Source: Lentisphaerae bacterium GWF2_38_69
Lineage (GTDB): Bacteria; Verrucomicrobiota; Lentisphaeria; Victivallales; GWF2-38-69
Reading direction: 5' to 3'
DNA length: 64,000 nucleotides
Assembly: GCA_001803205.1 (NCBI GenBank)
Contig: MHBE01000059.1
Coordinates: 165,620 to 229,619, forward strand
Shown: one piece after another, positions 8,950-17,880 of the stretch
Layout of the letters: each line of letters opens with the position of its first letter
Position numbering within the stretch: the first letter of the stretch is position 1
Position numbers and translations under genes: made by a program
Notes under the pieces: generated by a model
Database searches by the model: none
The model's input: the letters and a program-made list of their open reading frames with translations, nothing else
Told to the model about the DNA's origin: nothing

Positions 8950-11004
8950 ATGAATATCATGTTTAATACCTTTACCTCATCAAATATTTTCATAGGAGCA
9001 ATTGTTCTATGGGCAATTGGAGCCGCTGGGTCTTTATTTCTCAGAAAAAATGACAATTTATCAAATACCTTTGGCAATTGTTTTGCTGTTTTAGGCTCTA
9101 TTTTAGGGTTAATCTCTTCTTCCCTGGTTTTTATTGGAGGTTTTGAATTTTCATTCAATATCGTTTCTTCTCTTCCGCTTTTGTCATTATCATTCAAAGT
9201 GGATAAATTAGCCGCATTTTTTATCTTCACTATTTCTCTTATAGCTCTGCTGTCTTCTCTTTATGCTTTGGAATATATAAAGCATTATTACACAAAATAT
9301 AATATCGGAACTTTGAACTTCTTTTATAATATCTTTATTCTGGGAATGGTTTTGGTCGTCAGCGCAAATAACGCACTCTTCTTTCTGATTGTCTGGGAGA
9401 TAATGTCCCTTGCTTCATATTTCTTAGTGATATATGAAAACAAAGAGAAAGATAACCTGAAGGCAGGTTCTCTCTACTTCATTATGACCCACATAGGAAC
9501 TGCGTTTATTACTTTGGCATTTCTACTCTTATATAGTGCGACAGGATCTTTGGATTTTTCCATCATAAAAGAAAATATCGGAAATGTTACTCCACTTGTC
9601 AAAAATATTGTTTTTATTCTTTCCATAGTTGGATTTGGAACAAAAGCAGGAATTATTCCGCTTCATATCTGGCTGCCTGGCGCCCATCCGGCAGCACCCT
9701 CACATGTTTCAGCATTAATGTCCGGAGTAATGATTAAGACTGGTATTTATATGTTTATCAGAATTTTTATGGATATTATAACTACCGCGCCAGTCTGGTG
9801 GGGAACTGTAATTTTGATTCTCGGTGCAATATCTTCGCTCCTGGGAGTTTTATATGCTCTAACTGAACACGATATTAAAAGGCTTTTGGCTTACCACAGC
9901 ATAGAAAATATTGGCATTATAATGATGGGAATCGGCAGTTCCTTGATCTTTTGGTCTTTAGATATGAAACCTTATGCAATACTTGGGCTAGTTGCCGCTC
10001 TCTTTCACACTATCAACCATGCAATATTCAAAGCATTGCTGTTCCTTGGAGCAGGTTCTGTTATCTCAAAAATGCATACCAGAAATATGGAAGAATATGG
10101 GGGTTTGATAAAGTATATGCCGCAAACAGCTTTTTTCTTTCTCATTGGATCCATGGCTATTTCTGCTTTTCCCCCTTTCAATGGCTTTTTTAGTGAATGG
10201 ATAACTTTTCAAGCTCTTTTTAAAGGCATTATGATTTCTGATACTTCTGTGAGGTGGGCTTTTTTAACAGCCGCAGGTTCATTAGCATTTACTGGAGGAT
10301 TGGCAGCAATGTGTTTTGTTAAAGTATTTGGATCAACTTTTCTTGCCCGCCCCAGAAGCAAAGAAGTATCCCATGCTAAAGAAGCTGGCATAAAAATTCG
10401 ATTTAGTATGTTAATTCTCTCAACTCTTACATTGTTACTCGGGCTTGCTTCGGGCACTGTTACTGACATATTATCAGGAATTGTAAATAACTTGGGAATT
10501 TTTAATAAAGTTAAACCAGTATTGCTTGCAACTGCTGTCAATGTTCGATTAGAAGATAATTTTTCCGCTGTATCAATACCACTTATACTCATAATCTTAA
10601 TAGTTGTAACTGTGCTAATTTTTATTCTTGTATCTGCTTTTACTCTAAATACAAAAATACAAATAGGAGATACCTGGGATTGCGGTTCTACCCTAACCTC
10701 GAGGATGGAGATTACTGCAACAGCATTTGCCAACTCTATTATTTCTATTTTTCATGGAGTTCTCAAGCCGACTAAACAAATTACTATTGAATACCGCGAT
10801 GCAAGTATGCGCTATTTTCCCAAAACCGAAACGGTCAGACTCGGAACCAAAGATATTTACCGGGGTTATTTTTACCTGCCTGTCCAACTTCTTACCACCA
10901 AAGTCTCAGGATATGTGAAAAAGATTCAAAGCGGTAATATAAACACTTACATTCTTTATATATTAATAATACTAATTGCTATGCTCTTATTGGCATCTAT
11001 TTAA
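8950..11004 (+). CDS. Ehr module 2, HyfB/NuoL-like antiporter subunit
   Basis: The 684-residue membrane protein is paralogous to the HyfB-like protein of module 1. It has the same marks: LIVWEIMSLASYFLV (TM5 glutamate), GFGTKAGIIPLHIWLPGAHP, HTINHAIFKALLFLGAG, and TWDCGSTLTSRMEITATAFA near the C-terminus, the HycC/HyfB-type ending. It follows the previous stop after 4 bp; no strong ribosome-binding site is visible, and ATG 8959 is a possible alternative start. The two HyfB-like proteins differ widely in sequence, so the module duplication is not recent. Confidence 0.9.
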   Translation: MNIMFNTFTSSNIFIGAIVLWAIGAAGSLFLRKNDNLSNTFGNCFAVLGSILGLISSSLVFIGGFEFSFNIVSSLPLLSLSFKVDKLAAFFIFTISLIALLSSLYALEYIKHYYTKYNIGTLNFFYNIFILGMVLVVSANNALFFLIVWEIMSLASYFLVIYENKEKDNLKAGSLYFIMTHIGTAFITLAFLLLYSATGSLDFSIIKENIGNVTPLVKNIVFILSIVGFGTKAGIIPLHIWLPGAHPAAPSHVSALMSGVMIKTGIYMFIRIFMDIITTAPVWWGTVILILGAISSLLGVLYALTEHDIKRLLAYHSIENIGIIMMGIGSSLIFWSLDMKPYAILGLVAALFHTINHAIFKALLFLGAGSVISKMHTRNMEEYGGLIKYMPQTAFFFLIGSMAISAFPPFNGFFSEWITFQALFKGIMISDTSVRWAFLTAAGSLAFTGGLAAMCFVKVFGSTFLARPRSKEVSHAKEAGIKIRFSMLILSTLTLLLGLASGTVTDILSGIVNNLGIFNKVKPVLLATAVNVRLEDNFSAVSIPLILIILIVVTVLIFILVSAFTLNTKIQIGDTWDCGSTLTSRMEITATAFANSIISIFHGVLKPTKQITIEYRDASMRYFPKTETVRLGTKDIYRGYFYLPVQLLTTKVSGYVKKIQSGNINTYILYILIILIAMLLLASI

Positions 11005-11009
11005 ATATT

Positions 11010-11936
11010 ATGTCTGTTCTTCTTTGGTTAATTCAATTAATTCTTATTCCTCTTCTTTCACCGCTCTGCATTGGAATAGTAAGAAAGATAAAAGCTAAAT
11101 TTCAAAATAGAACCGGCGCAAGCGTGCTTCAGCCTTATAGAGATTTATGGAAACTATTTCAAAAAGATGAAGTAATAAGTAAAGATGCTTCATGGATTTT
11201 TAAATTTGCTCCGTATTTCATTTATTCAATCACTGTTATTTTAGGGGCAAGCATCCCCATATTCAGCACAATTTTTTATCCTAATCTGCTTAGTGACATA
11301 TTAGTTGTAATTTATCTGATAGCTCTAGGAACATTCTTTCTGGCTTTGGCAGGAATGGATTCAGGTAGCGCATTCGGCGGATTTGGTTCAAGTCGAGAAA
11401 TGACAGTAGCAGCTTTAACAGAAGGCGGATTAATGTTTTCTATTCTAACTTTGGCATTTGCCGCTCATTCAACAAATTTGTTTGTAATAGCAAAAAATAT
11501 TTCTTCGTTATCCTTTTTCTCTTTTGCTCCGATAATTCTTGCTTTTGGAGCCTTCATTATCACCATGCTCTCAGAAACTTCCCGATTCCCGTTTGATAAT
11601 CCCGCTACACATCTCGAACTTACTATGATTCACGAGGCTATGATCTTGGAATATTCCGGAAAAAGACTGGCATTGATTGAATGGGCGGCGGCAAATAAAT
11701 TTCTTATCTTCTTGAGCTTGGGAGCAAATTTATTCTTCCCATGGGGAATGTCTTTAACAAATTGTTTGTCAGATACTTTGCTAGCATTATTTTTATTTGC
11801 AGTAAAAATATTAATTCTATGTGTTTTCGTTGCTGTTTTGGAATCCAGCATTGCCAAATTCAGATTTTTTAGATTGCCTGATTTATTATTCACTTCATTT
11901 ATTTTAAGTATAATTTCAATTAGCCTGATTATATAA
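11010..11936 (+). CDS. Ehr module 2, HyfC/NuoH-like membrane subunit
   Basis: This 308-residue protein is a paralogue of the module 1 HyfC-like gene. Markers are RTGASVLQPYRDLWKLFQKDE near the N-terminus (motif at about 32-52), SAFGGFGSSREMT, and ETSRFPFDNPATHLELTM followed by IHEAMILEYSG. The latter match canonical Ech/Hyc sequences more closely than the module 1 copy, consistent with module 2 being the redox-active half. It begins 5 bp after the previous stop. Confidence 0.9.
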   Translation: MSVLLWLIQLILIPLLSPLCIGIVRKIKAKFQNRTGASVLQPYRDLWKLFQKDEVISKDASWIFKFAPYFIYSITVILGASIPIFSTIFYPNLLSDILVVIYLIALGTFFLALAGMDSGSAFGGFGSSREMTVAALTEGGLMFSILTLAFAAHSTNLFVIAKNISSLSFFSFAPIILAFGAFIITMLSETSRFPFDNPATHLELTMIHEAMILEYSGKRLALIEWAAANKFLIFLSLGANLFFPWGMSLTNCLSDTLLALFLFAVKILILCVFVAVLESSIAKFRFFRLPDLLFTSFILSIISISLII

Positions 11937-11941
11937 AAACT

Positions 11942-12601
11942 ATGAATCATCTATCCTCACATTTTTTATTTTTCCTTGAAACAATTCTTTTTACCTCTGT
12001 GGTTTTAATGCATCTTACCAAAAAAAACTTCACAGTCATTCTTCTTTATACTGTACAATCATTAGTCGTATCCGGAGTCTTATTTTATTCATCCATACAA
12101 GAAGCTTCATTCCTGCTATTTATCGTTGCTGCAATGACCTTTATTGTAAAAGTAGGAATAGCTCCATATTTCTTTTTCAAGCTTATTAAGCTCCATCGCC
12201 TGCAGTTTTCAGTCAGCACATATTTAAATAGCCCTATGACATTTATAGTTATCGCACTGCTTACTGCGTTTACCTATTCACATTATTTCAGAAAGCTAAC
12301 CATACTTTCTCCGTCTAATGGAGATGCTCTGCTGCTCTCCATGTCTATGATTTTTATAGCTATATTTCTGACAGTTAATCGCAAAGGTGCTTTGTCCCAA
12401 ATGGTTGGTATTCTTTCTTTTGAGAATGCAATCGTTTCTTTTGCATATATTACCGGACTAGAAACAAATGCAGGAGCTGAAGTTGGCATATTGTTTATCA
12501 TTTTTATCTGGATAATAATAGCAACTGTTTTTGCATCAATGATATATACTCATTTTGGCACTCTTAATGTTAGTCAGATGAAGAATTTAAAAGAAGAATA
12601 A
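11942..12601 (+). CDS. Ehr module 2, HyfE-like membrane subunit
   Basis: The 219-residue hydrophobic protein occupies the same place in gene order as the HyfE-like protein of module 1. About six or seven membrane helices are predicted, with a FVGILSFENAIV-like motif (here MVGILSFENAIVSFAYIT, about residues 152-169) that corresponds to the NuoK/HyfE glutamate-bearing helix. The C-terminus is short, charged and cytoplasmic. It starts 5 bp after the preceding stop. Assignment rests on gene order, length, hydrophobicity and the FEN motif. Confidence 0.8.
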   Translation: MNHLSSHFLFFLETILFTSVVLMHLTKKNFTVILLYTVQSLVVSGVLFYSSIQEASFLLFIVAAMTFIVKVGIAPYFFFKLIKLHRLQFSVSTYLNSPMTFIVIALLTAFTYSHYFRKLTILSPSNGDALLLSMSMIFIAIFLTVNRKGALSQMVGILSFENAIVSFAYITGLETNAGAEVGILFIIFIWIIIATVFASMIYTHFGTLNVSQMKNLKEE

Positions 12602-12605
12602 TACA

Positions 12606-14054
12606 ATGGCTTTAATACTAATCATTATACTACCTGTTATAGCAGCACTTCTATCATATATTTTTAGAAAAAGCTTATTGTGGCTAAGTTGGATTGCGGT
12701 TATTGTCTCTATCCTTGAGCTCTCGACAGCACTTACGATAGTTATATCTATCCTAAATGGCGGATCGATAATAGTTCATTCTACTTATTATTTTGCTATA
12801 GATCCTTTGGGAATTATTCTATTGATGATATTAACACTCGTAGGAACCATGGCCTCAGTCTATTCTGTTGGCTATATAAAGCAAGAAGTAGAAAATAAAG
12901 TTATAGTTTTATACAAAGCTCACCAGTACTTCATTCTTCTTCATTTGTTCATTTTTGCTATGTTTTTCGCTATTATGACAACAAGTCCAATCCTCATGTG
13001 GATTGCAATTGAAGCCACGACTTTATCAACAGCATTCCTTGTCAGTTTTTATAATAAACCTTCAGCGATAGAAGCTGCCTGGAAATATTTGATAATAAAT
13101 TCCATTGGAGTGCTTCTTGGATTTTTTGGAACTCTATTATTCCTTTATCCAACATTGCATGCAAATCACAGAGGATTTGTAAATTGGACATTACTTCTAA
13201 ATAACGCATCTGCTTTTGATCCATTCATAGCTAAAATAGCCTTCGTTATTGTCCTGATTGGCTATGGCACAAAAGTCGGACTTGTTCCAATGCATCCCTG
13301 GCTTCCTGATGCCCATAGTAAAGCACCTGCTCCCATCAGCAGTTTGCTTTCAGGAGTTTTGCTTAATGTCGCATTTTTTGCCGTGCTCAAGTTCAAAGCT
13401 GTTACAGATATTGCAATCGGTTCGTCCTTTTCACAAATGCTTATGATATTTTTTGGCATTCTGTCAATAACTGTAGCGGCTTTTATTATTTTTGTTCAAA
13501 AAAACTATAAAAGGCTTCTGGCATACAGTAGCGTTGAACATATGGGGATTATTGCGCTAGGCTTTGGATTTGGCGGAATAGGGTCATTCGCGGCCTTGCT
13601 TCACATGATATATCATTCCTTAGCCAAATCTGCTCTTTTTCTTCTGTCGGGTAATGTCTTTATCCGATATAACACTACCAAAATATCTGAAGTAAAAGGA
13701 ATGATTAAAGTTCTACCCATTACCAGTGTATTATTTTTCATTGGCTTTTTAGCGATAACAGGAATTCCACCTTTTGGAATTTTCATAACAGAATTCACAA
13801 TACTATCAGCAGGAATCAGCTCCCATCCGGTCATTACCTGTATTGCTTTATTCTCATTAGTGCTCGTATTTACCGCTATCATTAAACATATCGTTAAAAT
13901 GATCTTCGGAAAATCTGATGAAAGCACATCAAAATGCGAAATTAGTTTTTTGACTGTTTTCCCGCCGTTAATTTTGATCGCTATACTGATAGTGTTAAGC
14001 TTTTTTATTCCACAAAATTTACAATTTTTATTGCACGCAGCTGCTGCAAAATAA
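12606..14054 (+). CDS. Ehr module 2, HyfF/NuoM-like antiporter subunit
   Basis: The 482-residue membrane protein has WIAIEATTLSTAFLV (TM5 glutamate), LIGYGTKVGLVPMHPWLPDAH (lysine helix, about residues 217-237), YKRLLAYSSVEHMG and MIYHSLAKSALFLLSGN. It is the paralogue of the HyfF-like protein in module 1, with almost identical length. Together with the other three such proteins in the operon it makes four NuoL/M-type pumps encoded by a single transcription unit. Confidence 0.9.
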   Translation: MALILIIILPVIAALLSYIFRKSLLWLSWIAVIVSILELSTALTIVISILNGGSIIVHSTYYFAIDPLGIILLMILTLVGTMASVYSVGYIKQEVENKVIVLYKAHQYFILLHLFIFAMFFAIMTTSPILMWIAIEATTLSTAFLVSFYNKPSAIEAAWKYLIINSIGVLLGFFGTLLFLYPTLHANHRGFVNWTLLLNNASAFDPFIAKIAFVIVLIGYGTKVGLVPMHPWLPDAHSKAPAPISSLLSGVLLNVAFFAVLKFKAVTDIAIGSSFSQMLMIFFGILSITVAAFIIFVQKNYKRLLAYSSVEHMGIIALGFGFGGIGSFAALLHMIYHSLAKSALFLLSGNVFIRYNTTKISEVKGMIKVLPITSVLFFIGFLAITGIPPFGIFITEFTILSAGISSHPVITCIALFSLVLVFTAIIKHIVKMIFGKSDESTSKCEISFLTVFPPLILIAILIVLSFFIPQNLQFLLHAAAAK

Positions 14055-14061
14055 CATCACC

Positions 14062-15633
14062 ATGAAATTAAAAATGATTAAAAAATACATTTCAGACGAG
14101 TATAAAATAAAGAAAGAAGGCAATGTACTATCTTATGCTGTTCCAGTTGCCGATATAGTACAAGTCTGCAACGATTTGTACTTTAAACATAAACTTCAGC
14201 TTAAACTAATAACGGCTCTTGATGACAGGGAGAACACCGGGCAATTCAAAATTTTTTATGTCTTTGGAATCTCTCCTGAAAATATATTTTTACTTCCATA
14301 TATATCTCTGAAAGATGAAGAGGAATTTCCTTCTATTACTAAACTCATTCATGAAGCTTCATCTTATGAAAGAAAAATTTATACTTTTTTCGGTTTACGC
14401 CCGAAAGACCATCCTCATATGACTCAAATCTTGCTTCATGAAAACTGGCCGGATAAAGTTTTTCCTCTGCGAAAAGACTTTAAATACCAGACAAGACCAG
14501 ATTATGTTGATGGAGTATATGAATCTCAGAAAGTTGAAGGAGAAGGAGTATACGAAATCCCTGTTGGGCCGGTTCATGCGGGTATCATTGAGCCTGGGCA
14601 TTTTCGTTTTAGCGTTGCCGGAGAAAAAATATTATTGTTGAAACCCAGGTTAGGATATAAACACAAAGGCATAGAAAAACTTTTCGAAGTTTTGCCAATA
14701 AGTGATAAAGTTCGACTATCCGAAAGAGTCTCTGGTGATACTTCTTTTACTCATTCCATGGCTTTTTGCCAATCTATTGAGATGCTTGCTGATATCGATG
14801 TTACTGAAAGAGTAAAATATTTAAGGGTTATTTTTTCTGAACTGGAAAGACTTGCAAATCACCTCAATGATATCGGATTTATAATGCTTGACACAGGCTA
14901 TAGTTTCGGCGGCAGCAATTGCGCTCGTTTACGCGAAGTAATTATGCAATGGAATGAACGCCTTACTAATAGCCGTTTTTTAAGGGGAGTAAATATGATC
15001 GGAGGAATTCAAAAAGATATCCCGATTAAGTTGTGCCACGAATTATTGTTGACACTGAAAAAAATAAAACATGACTTTAACGAAATTATAGCAGTTTCTC
15101 AGAGCAGCAGTTCTGTTATTAACCGTCTTTCCGGCACTGGAAATGTAGCTAAACAAGTTGCAGTAGATCATGGACTTATTGGCATATCAGGCAGATCTAT
15201 AGGGATTAAACATGACGCCCGTATCGAATACCCTTATGCTGCGTATAATAAATTAAATTTTGACATGGCTTTAGAAGAGAAAGGAGATGTACTTGCCCGA
15301 TGGTCTGTTCGCATCAAAGAAGTTTCTACCTCTATTTCTATTTTAGAGCAGGCTATTCTTGAAATGCCTTCTGATAACAACATCTTGCATAACAAAAACA
15401 ACTTTGCTCTGCGCTCCAATAGTTACAGCATAGGTATAGCAGAAGGATGGAGAGGAGATATTGTATATTTTGTAGCTACTGATTCTAAAGGAGAGATAGC
15501 TAGAGTAGATGTACGCGACCCATCTTTTATAAATTGGACTATTTTAGAACATTCTGTTAATGAAGATATAATACCGGATTTTCCCCTTATAAATAAAAGC
15601 TTCAATTTGTCTTACTCAGGCAATGACTTATAG
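14062..15633 (+). CDS. Ehr module 2, NuoC-NuoD/HyfG-like large subunit lacking [NiFe] ligands
   Basis: The 523-residue fusion has an N-terminal NuoC-like domain (YERKIYTFFGLRPKDHPHM at about 102-120) and a large-subunit domain starting at VGPVHAGIIEPGHFRFSVAG. The position of the first CxxC pair reads SERVSGDTSFTH (about 220-231) and the C-terminus is NKSFNLSYSGNDL, so all four [NiFe] cysteines are absent, as in module 1. The partner small subunit keeps its cluster, so electrons could reach this subunit but would not meet a hydrogenase site. A quinone-like or conformational site is possible but unproven. Confidence 0.85.
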   Translation: MKLKMIKKYISDEYKIKKEGNVLSYAVPVADIVQVCNDLYFKHKLQLKLITALDDRENTGQFKIFYVFGISPENIFLLPYISLKDEEEFPSITKLIHEASSYERKIYTFFGLRPKDHPHMTQILLHENWPDKVFPLRKDFKYQTRPDYVDGVYESQKVEGEGVYEIPVGPVHAGIIEPGHFRFSVAGEKILLLKPRLGYKHKGIEKLFEVLPISDKVRLSERVSGDTSFTHSMAFCQSIEMLADIDVTERVKYLRVIFSELERLANHLNDIGFIMLDTGYSFGGSNCARLREVIMQWNERLTNSRFLRGVNMIGGIQKDIPIKLCHELLLTLKKIKHDFNEIIAVSQSSSSVINRLSGTGNVAKQVAVDHGLIGISGRSIGIKHDARIEYPYAAYNKLNFDMALEEKGDVLARWSVRIKEVSTSISILEQAILEMPSDNNILHNKNNFALRSNSYSIGIAEGWRGDIVYFVATDSKGEIARVDVRDPSFINWTILEHSVNEDIIPDFPLINKSFNLSYSGNDL

Positions 15634-15645
15634 GATAATTTGATT

Positions 15646-16404
15646 ATGGCCAATACTCTTAAAATAAAATATTACAACAAGAAACAATTCATCCCTGATA
15701 TTAAAAAAGCCTTGCCTGACAAAATGCACAGGGGTTTGCCAATACTGGATACCGAAAAGTGCAGCCAATGCGGCAATTGCAAAACAATCTGCCCTACAGC
15801 AGCAATAGGACAAAACCCTATCAGCATCGACTTGGGCAAATGCATTTTCTGCGGTGACTGTGAAAGAATCTGCAAAACAGGAGCGATTATCTTCAGTAAT
15901 TTTAATAAGCTTTCTTCAGCTTCAAGAGAGGGTTTAGTCATAACAGAAAAAACAACATCTGAAGCATTCTTGCCTCCAGCTTTTAAAGTAAGGCAGGAAA
16001 TTAAACATATCTTTAAAAATTCATTAAAACTCCGTCAGGTATCAGCCGGAGGATGCAATGGCTGCGAATTTGAACTCAATGCCTGCTCTAATGCTAACTT
16101 TGACATGGGAAGGTTTGGAATTGAATTTGTAGCATCGCCGAGACATGCCGACGGATTGGTTATAACAGGACCAATAACCAGAAATATGGCACCTGCTCTT
16201 GAGGACGCATATCATAGCACACCTAATCCCAAAGTAGTTATTCTTACTGGAGCTTGCGCTATAAGCGGAGGGCTTTTTAAGGATTCTACAGCCATTGACA
16301 GGTCATTTCTTCAAAAATATAAAATAGACCTTTACATTCCAGGCTGCCCTATTCACCCTCTAACCTTTATCAACGCAATCCTCTGCTTTATAGGCAGATA
16401 TTGA
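15646..16404 (+). CDS. Ehr module 2, fused ferredoxin (HyfH-like) and small subunit (HyfI/NuoB-like)
   Basis: The 252-residue protein (from ATG 15646) joins two parts that are usually separate subunits. Residues about 34-80 form a 2x[4Fe-4S] ferredoxin with CxxCxxCxxxC motifs at Cys39/42/45/49 and Cys66/69/72/76. From about 115 onward it is NuoB-like, with all four proximal-cluster cysteines present (Cys137, Cys140, Cys204 in GACAISGG, Cys234 in IPGCP) and the fold marker ASPRHADGLVITGP. It is the only visible Fe-S protein of the twelve-gene operon, and hence the sole redox entry. The TTG at 15640 adds two residues but the AGGA spacing favours the ATG. No terminator was recognised after it. 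Confidence 0.9.
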   Translation: MANTLKIKYYNKKQFIPDIKKALPDKMHRGLPILDTEKCSQCGNCKTICPTAAIGQNPISIDLGKCIFCGDCERICKTGAIIFSNFNKLSSASREGLVITEKTTSEAFLPPAFKVRQEIKHIFKNSLKLRQVSAGGCNGCEFELNACSNANFDMGRFGIEFVASPRHADGLVITGPITRNMAPALEDAYHSTPNPKVVILTGACAISGGLFKDSTAIDRSFLQKYKIDLYIPGCPIHPLTFINAILCFIGRY

Positions 16405-16430
16405 ATTTACAAGGAAAACTCTTAAGGAAA

Positions 16431-17291
16431 TTATTGTTCTGATATTAAAGCATAAACCAAAATTTCAGCGTTTTTAGCTGAGGGTTCAAGCAGAGCATTA
16501 AACATATCAAAATCACCGTCATCACTGATAGCCTTGATAGTTAGAAAAGGTATTTTCTGGTTATAACAAACCTGAGCCGCGCCGGCGCATTCCATATCGA
16601 AAGCTATGCAGTTTGTTTCTTTAATCATTGCGTTTATTTTTTCAGGATATTCGGTAAATGTTTCAGTCGAAGTAATTATTCCCTCGACAGGCTTGGCGTT
16701 ATATTTTTTATTATTGTATTCAAGGATATTAAATTTAGCTGATTTAGACGCTTTGACAGCTTTATCAAGAAGTGTCTTGTCTGCCTTGTAGAAAAGAGGA
16801 TCATGTTCGACGCCGGAACCGCTGAATTCGGAACTTGGAGTTGAAGAAGGCATTCTTTTGAAATTACCTTTATCGTCTAAACTTCCAAGATCATAAAAAG
16901 TAACTTGATTTGCAATTATTATATCTCCAGGATCGGTTTTATTAGTTCCTCCGGCTACTCCGGTCATTATTATAGCTTTTGGTTTAAACTCATAAATAAG
17001 GATTGCCGTGCCCACTGCGGCATTGATTACCCCAATTCCTACCTGTGCTACTATCGCATGATGTCCATTTAGATTTCCGATATAATAATCTCTTCCCATT
17101 ATATGTTTTATTTCTACATCGGACATCCTGGATTTAAGATATGCTGATTCAACACTAAGAGCACTGATTATTCCTATCGGGCTGACTTCGCTCTTTTCAG
17201 TTTTTTCTATTCCTTTTCCTTCAGCATTAACATCTATTGTTAATAATGTTATAAATATTGTAAACATATAAGTGAGAGTTCTGATTTTCAT
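16431..17291 (-). CDS. Exported 5'-methylthioadenosine/S-adenosylhomocysteine nucleosidase
   Basis: The 286-residue protein has an N-terminal signal peptide (MKIRTLTYMFTIFITLLTIDVNA) not found on ordinary cytoplasmic MTA/SAH nucleosidases. The mature part has the PNP/UDP fold: GIISALSVES (its Glu corresponds to the catalytic Glu12 of the E. coli enzyme), VGIGVINAA, MTGVAGGTN, FDMECAGAAQVC and KAISDDGD with the catalytic aspartate. Expected reaction: hydrolysis of MTA, SAH or 5'-deoxyadenosine to adenine plus the ribose derivative, here outside the cytoplasm. I prefer ATG 17291 because AGGAG abuts the ATG at 17297 but is six bases from this one. It is the last gene of the minus-strand run that starts with the xylose genes. 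Confidence 0.85.
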   Translation of the reverse strand: MKIRTLTYMFTIFITLLTIDVNAEGKGIEKTEKSEVSPIGIISALSVESAYLKSRMSDVEIKHIMGRDYYIGNLNGHHAIVAQVGIGVINAAVGTAILIYEFKPKAIIMTGVAGGTNKTDPGDIIIANQVTFYDLGSLDDKGNFKRMPSSTPSSEFSGSGVEHDPLFYKADKTLLDKAVKASKSAKFNILEYNNKKYNAKPVEGIITSTETFTEYPEKINAMIKETNCIAFDMECAGAAQVCYNQKIPFLTIKAISDDGDFDMFNALLEPSAKNAEILVYALISEQ

Positions 17292-17322
17292 GTCCATCTC
17301 CTAATAAAATAATTGAGTTTAT

Positions 17323-17835
17323 CTATAAAGGATATAATCCTTCTCTGTGTTCCATGCCCAGTTTTACATATTCATCAGCATTTTCAAGAATATGTTTTCT
17401 ACTGTCTTCATCTAAAGATTTTACTTGTCTGGCAGGAATTCCTACAGCTAGGGTGCTTGCTTCAATAATAGCATTCTCTTTAACCACAGCGCCAGCTCCT
17501 ATTATAGATCCCTTTCTTATTACAGCTCCACTTAGGATTATTGCTCCCATGCCAATAAGACATTCATCTTCAATAACACATCCATGAATTATACAGCCGT
17601 GCCCAACTGTAACATTGTTCCCGATAATAGTTGATTTATTATGATCATTATGAATGACGCTGCAGTCCTGAATATTTGTTCTTTCTCCAATAACTATCTT
17701 TGTATTCGGTATATCGCTTCTTATAACGCAGTTATACCAAACGGTACTGCTTCTGCCGATTGTTACATCTCCCATTATTTTAGCTCCTTCGGCAATAAAA
17801 GTGCTTTTATCTATCTGAGGTATGTTTTTTTGCAT
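17323..17835 (-). CDS. Gamma-carbonic anhydrase family hexapeptide-repeat protein
   Basis: The 170-residue protein is built almost wholly of left-handed beta-helix hexapeptide repeats. It has the metal-ligand pattern of the gamma-CA/YrdA/PaaY family: SVIHND, then TVGHGCIIHGCVI with two histidines three turns apart, and the GIPARQVK loop near the C-terminus. Such proteins bind Zn or Fe and some hydrate CO2, while others have no known activity. It lies 45 bp downstream of xylB and about 30 bp before the nucleosidase gene, so it may be read through from the xylose operon. Its substrate is not predictable. Confidence 0.85.
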   Translation of the reverse strand: MQKNIPQIDKSTFIAEGAKIMGDVTIGRSSTVWYNCVIRSDIPNTKIVIGERTNIQDCSVIHNDHNKSTIIGNNVTVGHGCIIHGCVIEDECLIGMGAIILSGAVIRKGSIIGAGAVVKENAIIEASTLAVGIPARQVKSLDEDSRKHILENADEYVKLGMEHREGLYPL

Positions 17836-17880
17836 TGCATGTCACCATAATTATATAGTTATAACTTGACTTAAACTGGA

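Noticed and set aside
10209..10733. 174-codon antisense frame inside the HyfB-like gene of module 2
   Set aside because: It mirrors the codon pattern of the sense gene, has no family resemblance and no ribosome-binding site.
1867..16404. Functional group-4 [NiFe] hydrogenase or formate hydrogenlyase
   Set aside because: Both large subunits lack all four CxxC ligands of the [NiFe] site, and no Hyp maturation or formate dehydrogenase gene is present, so an Ehr-type complex fits better.
1867..16404. NADH dehydrogenase (complex I)
   Set aside because: No NuoE/F/G NADH module, no NuoA or NuoJ, and the HyfB-type C-terminal TWDCG motif and HyfE-like subunits point to the hydrogenase-4 branch.
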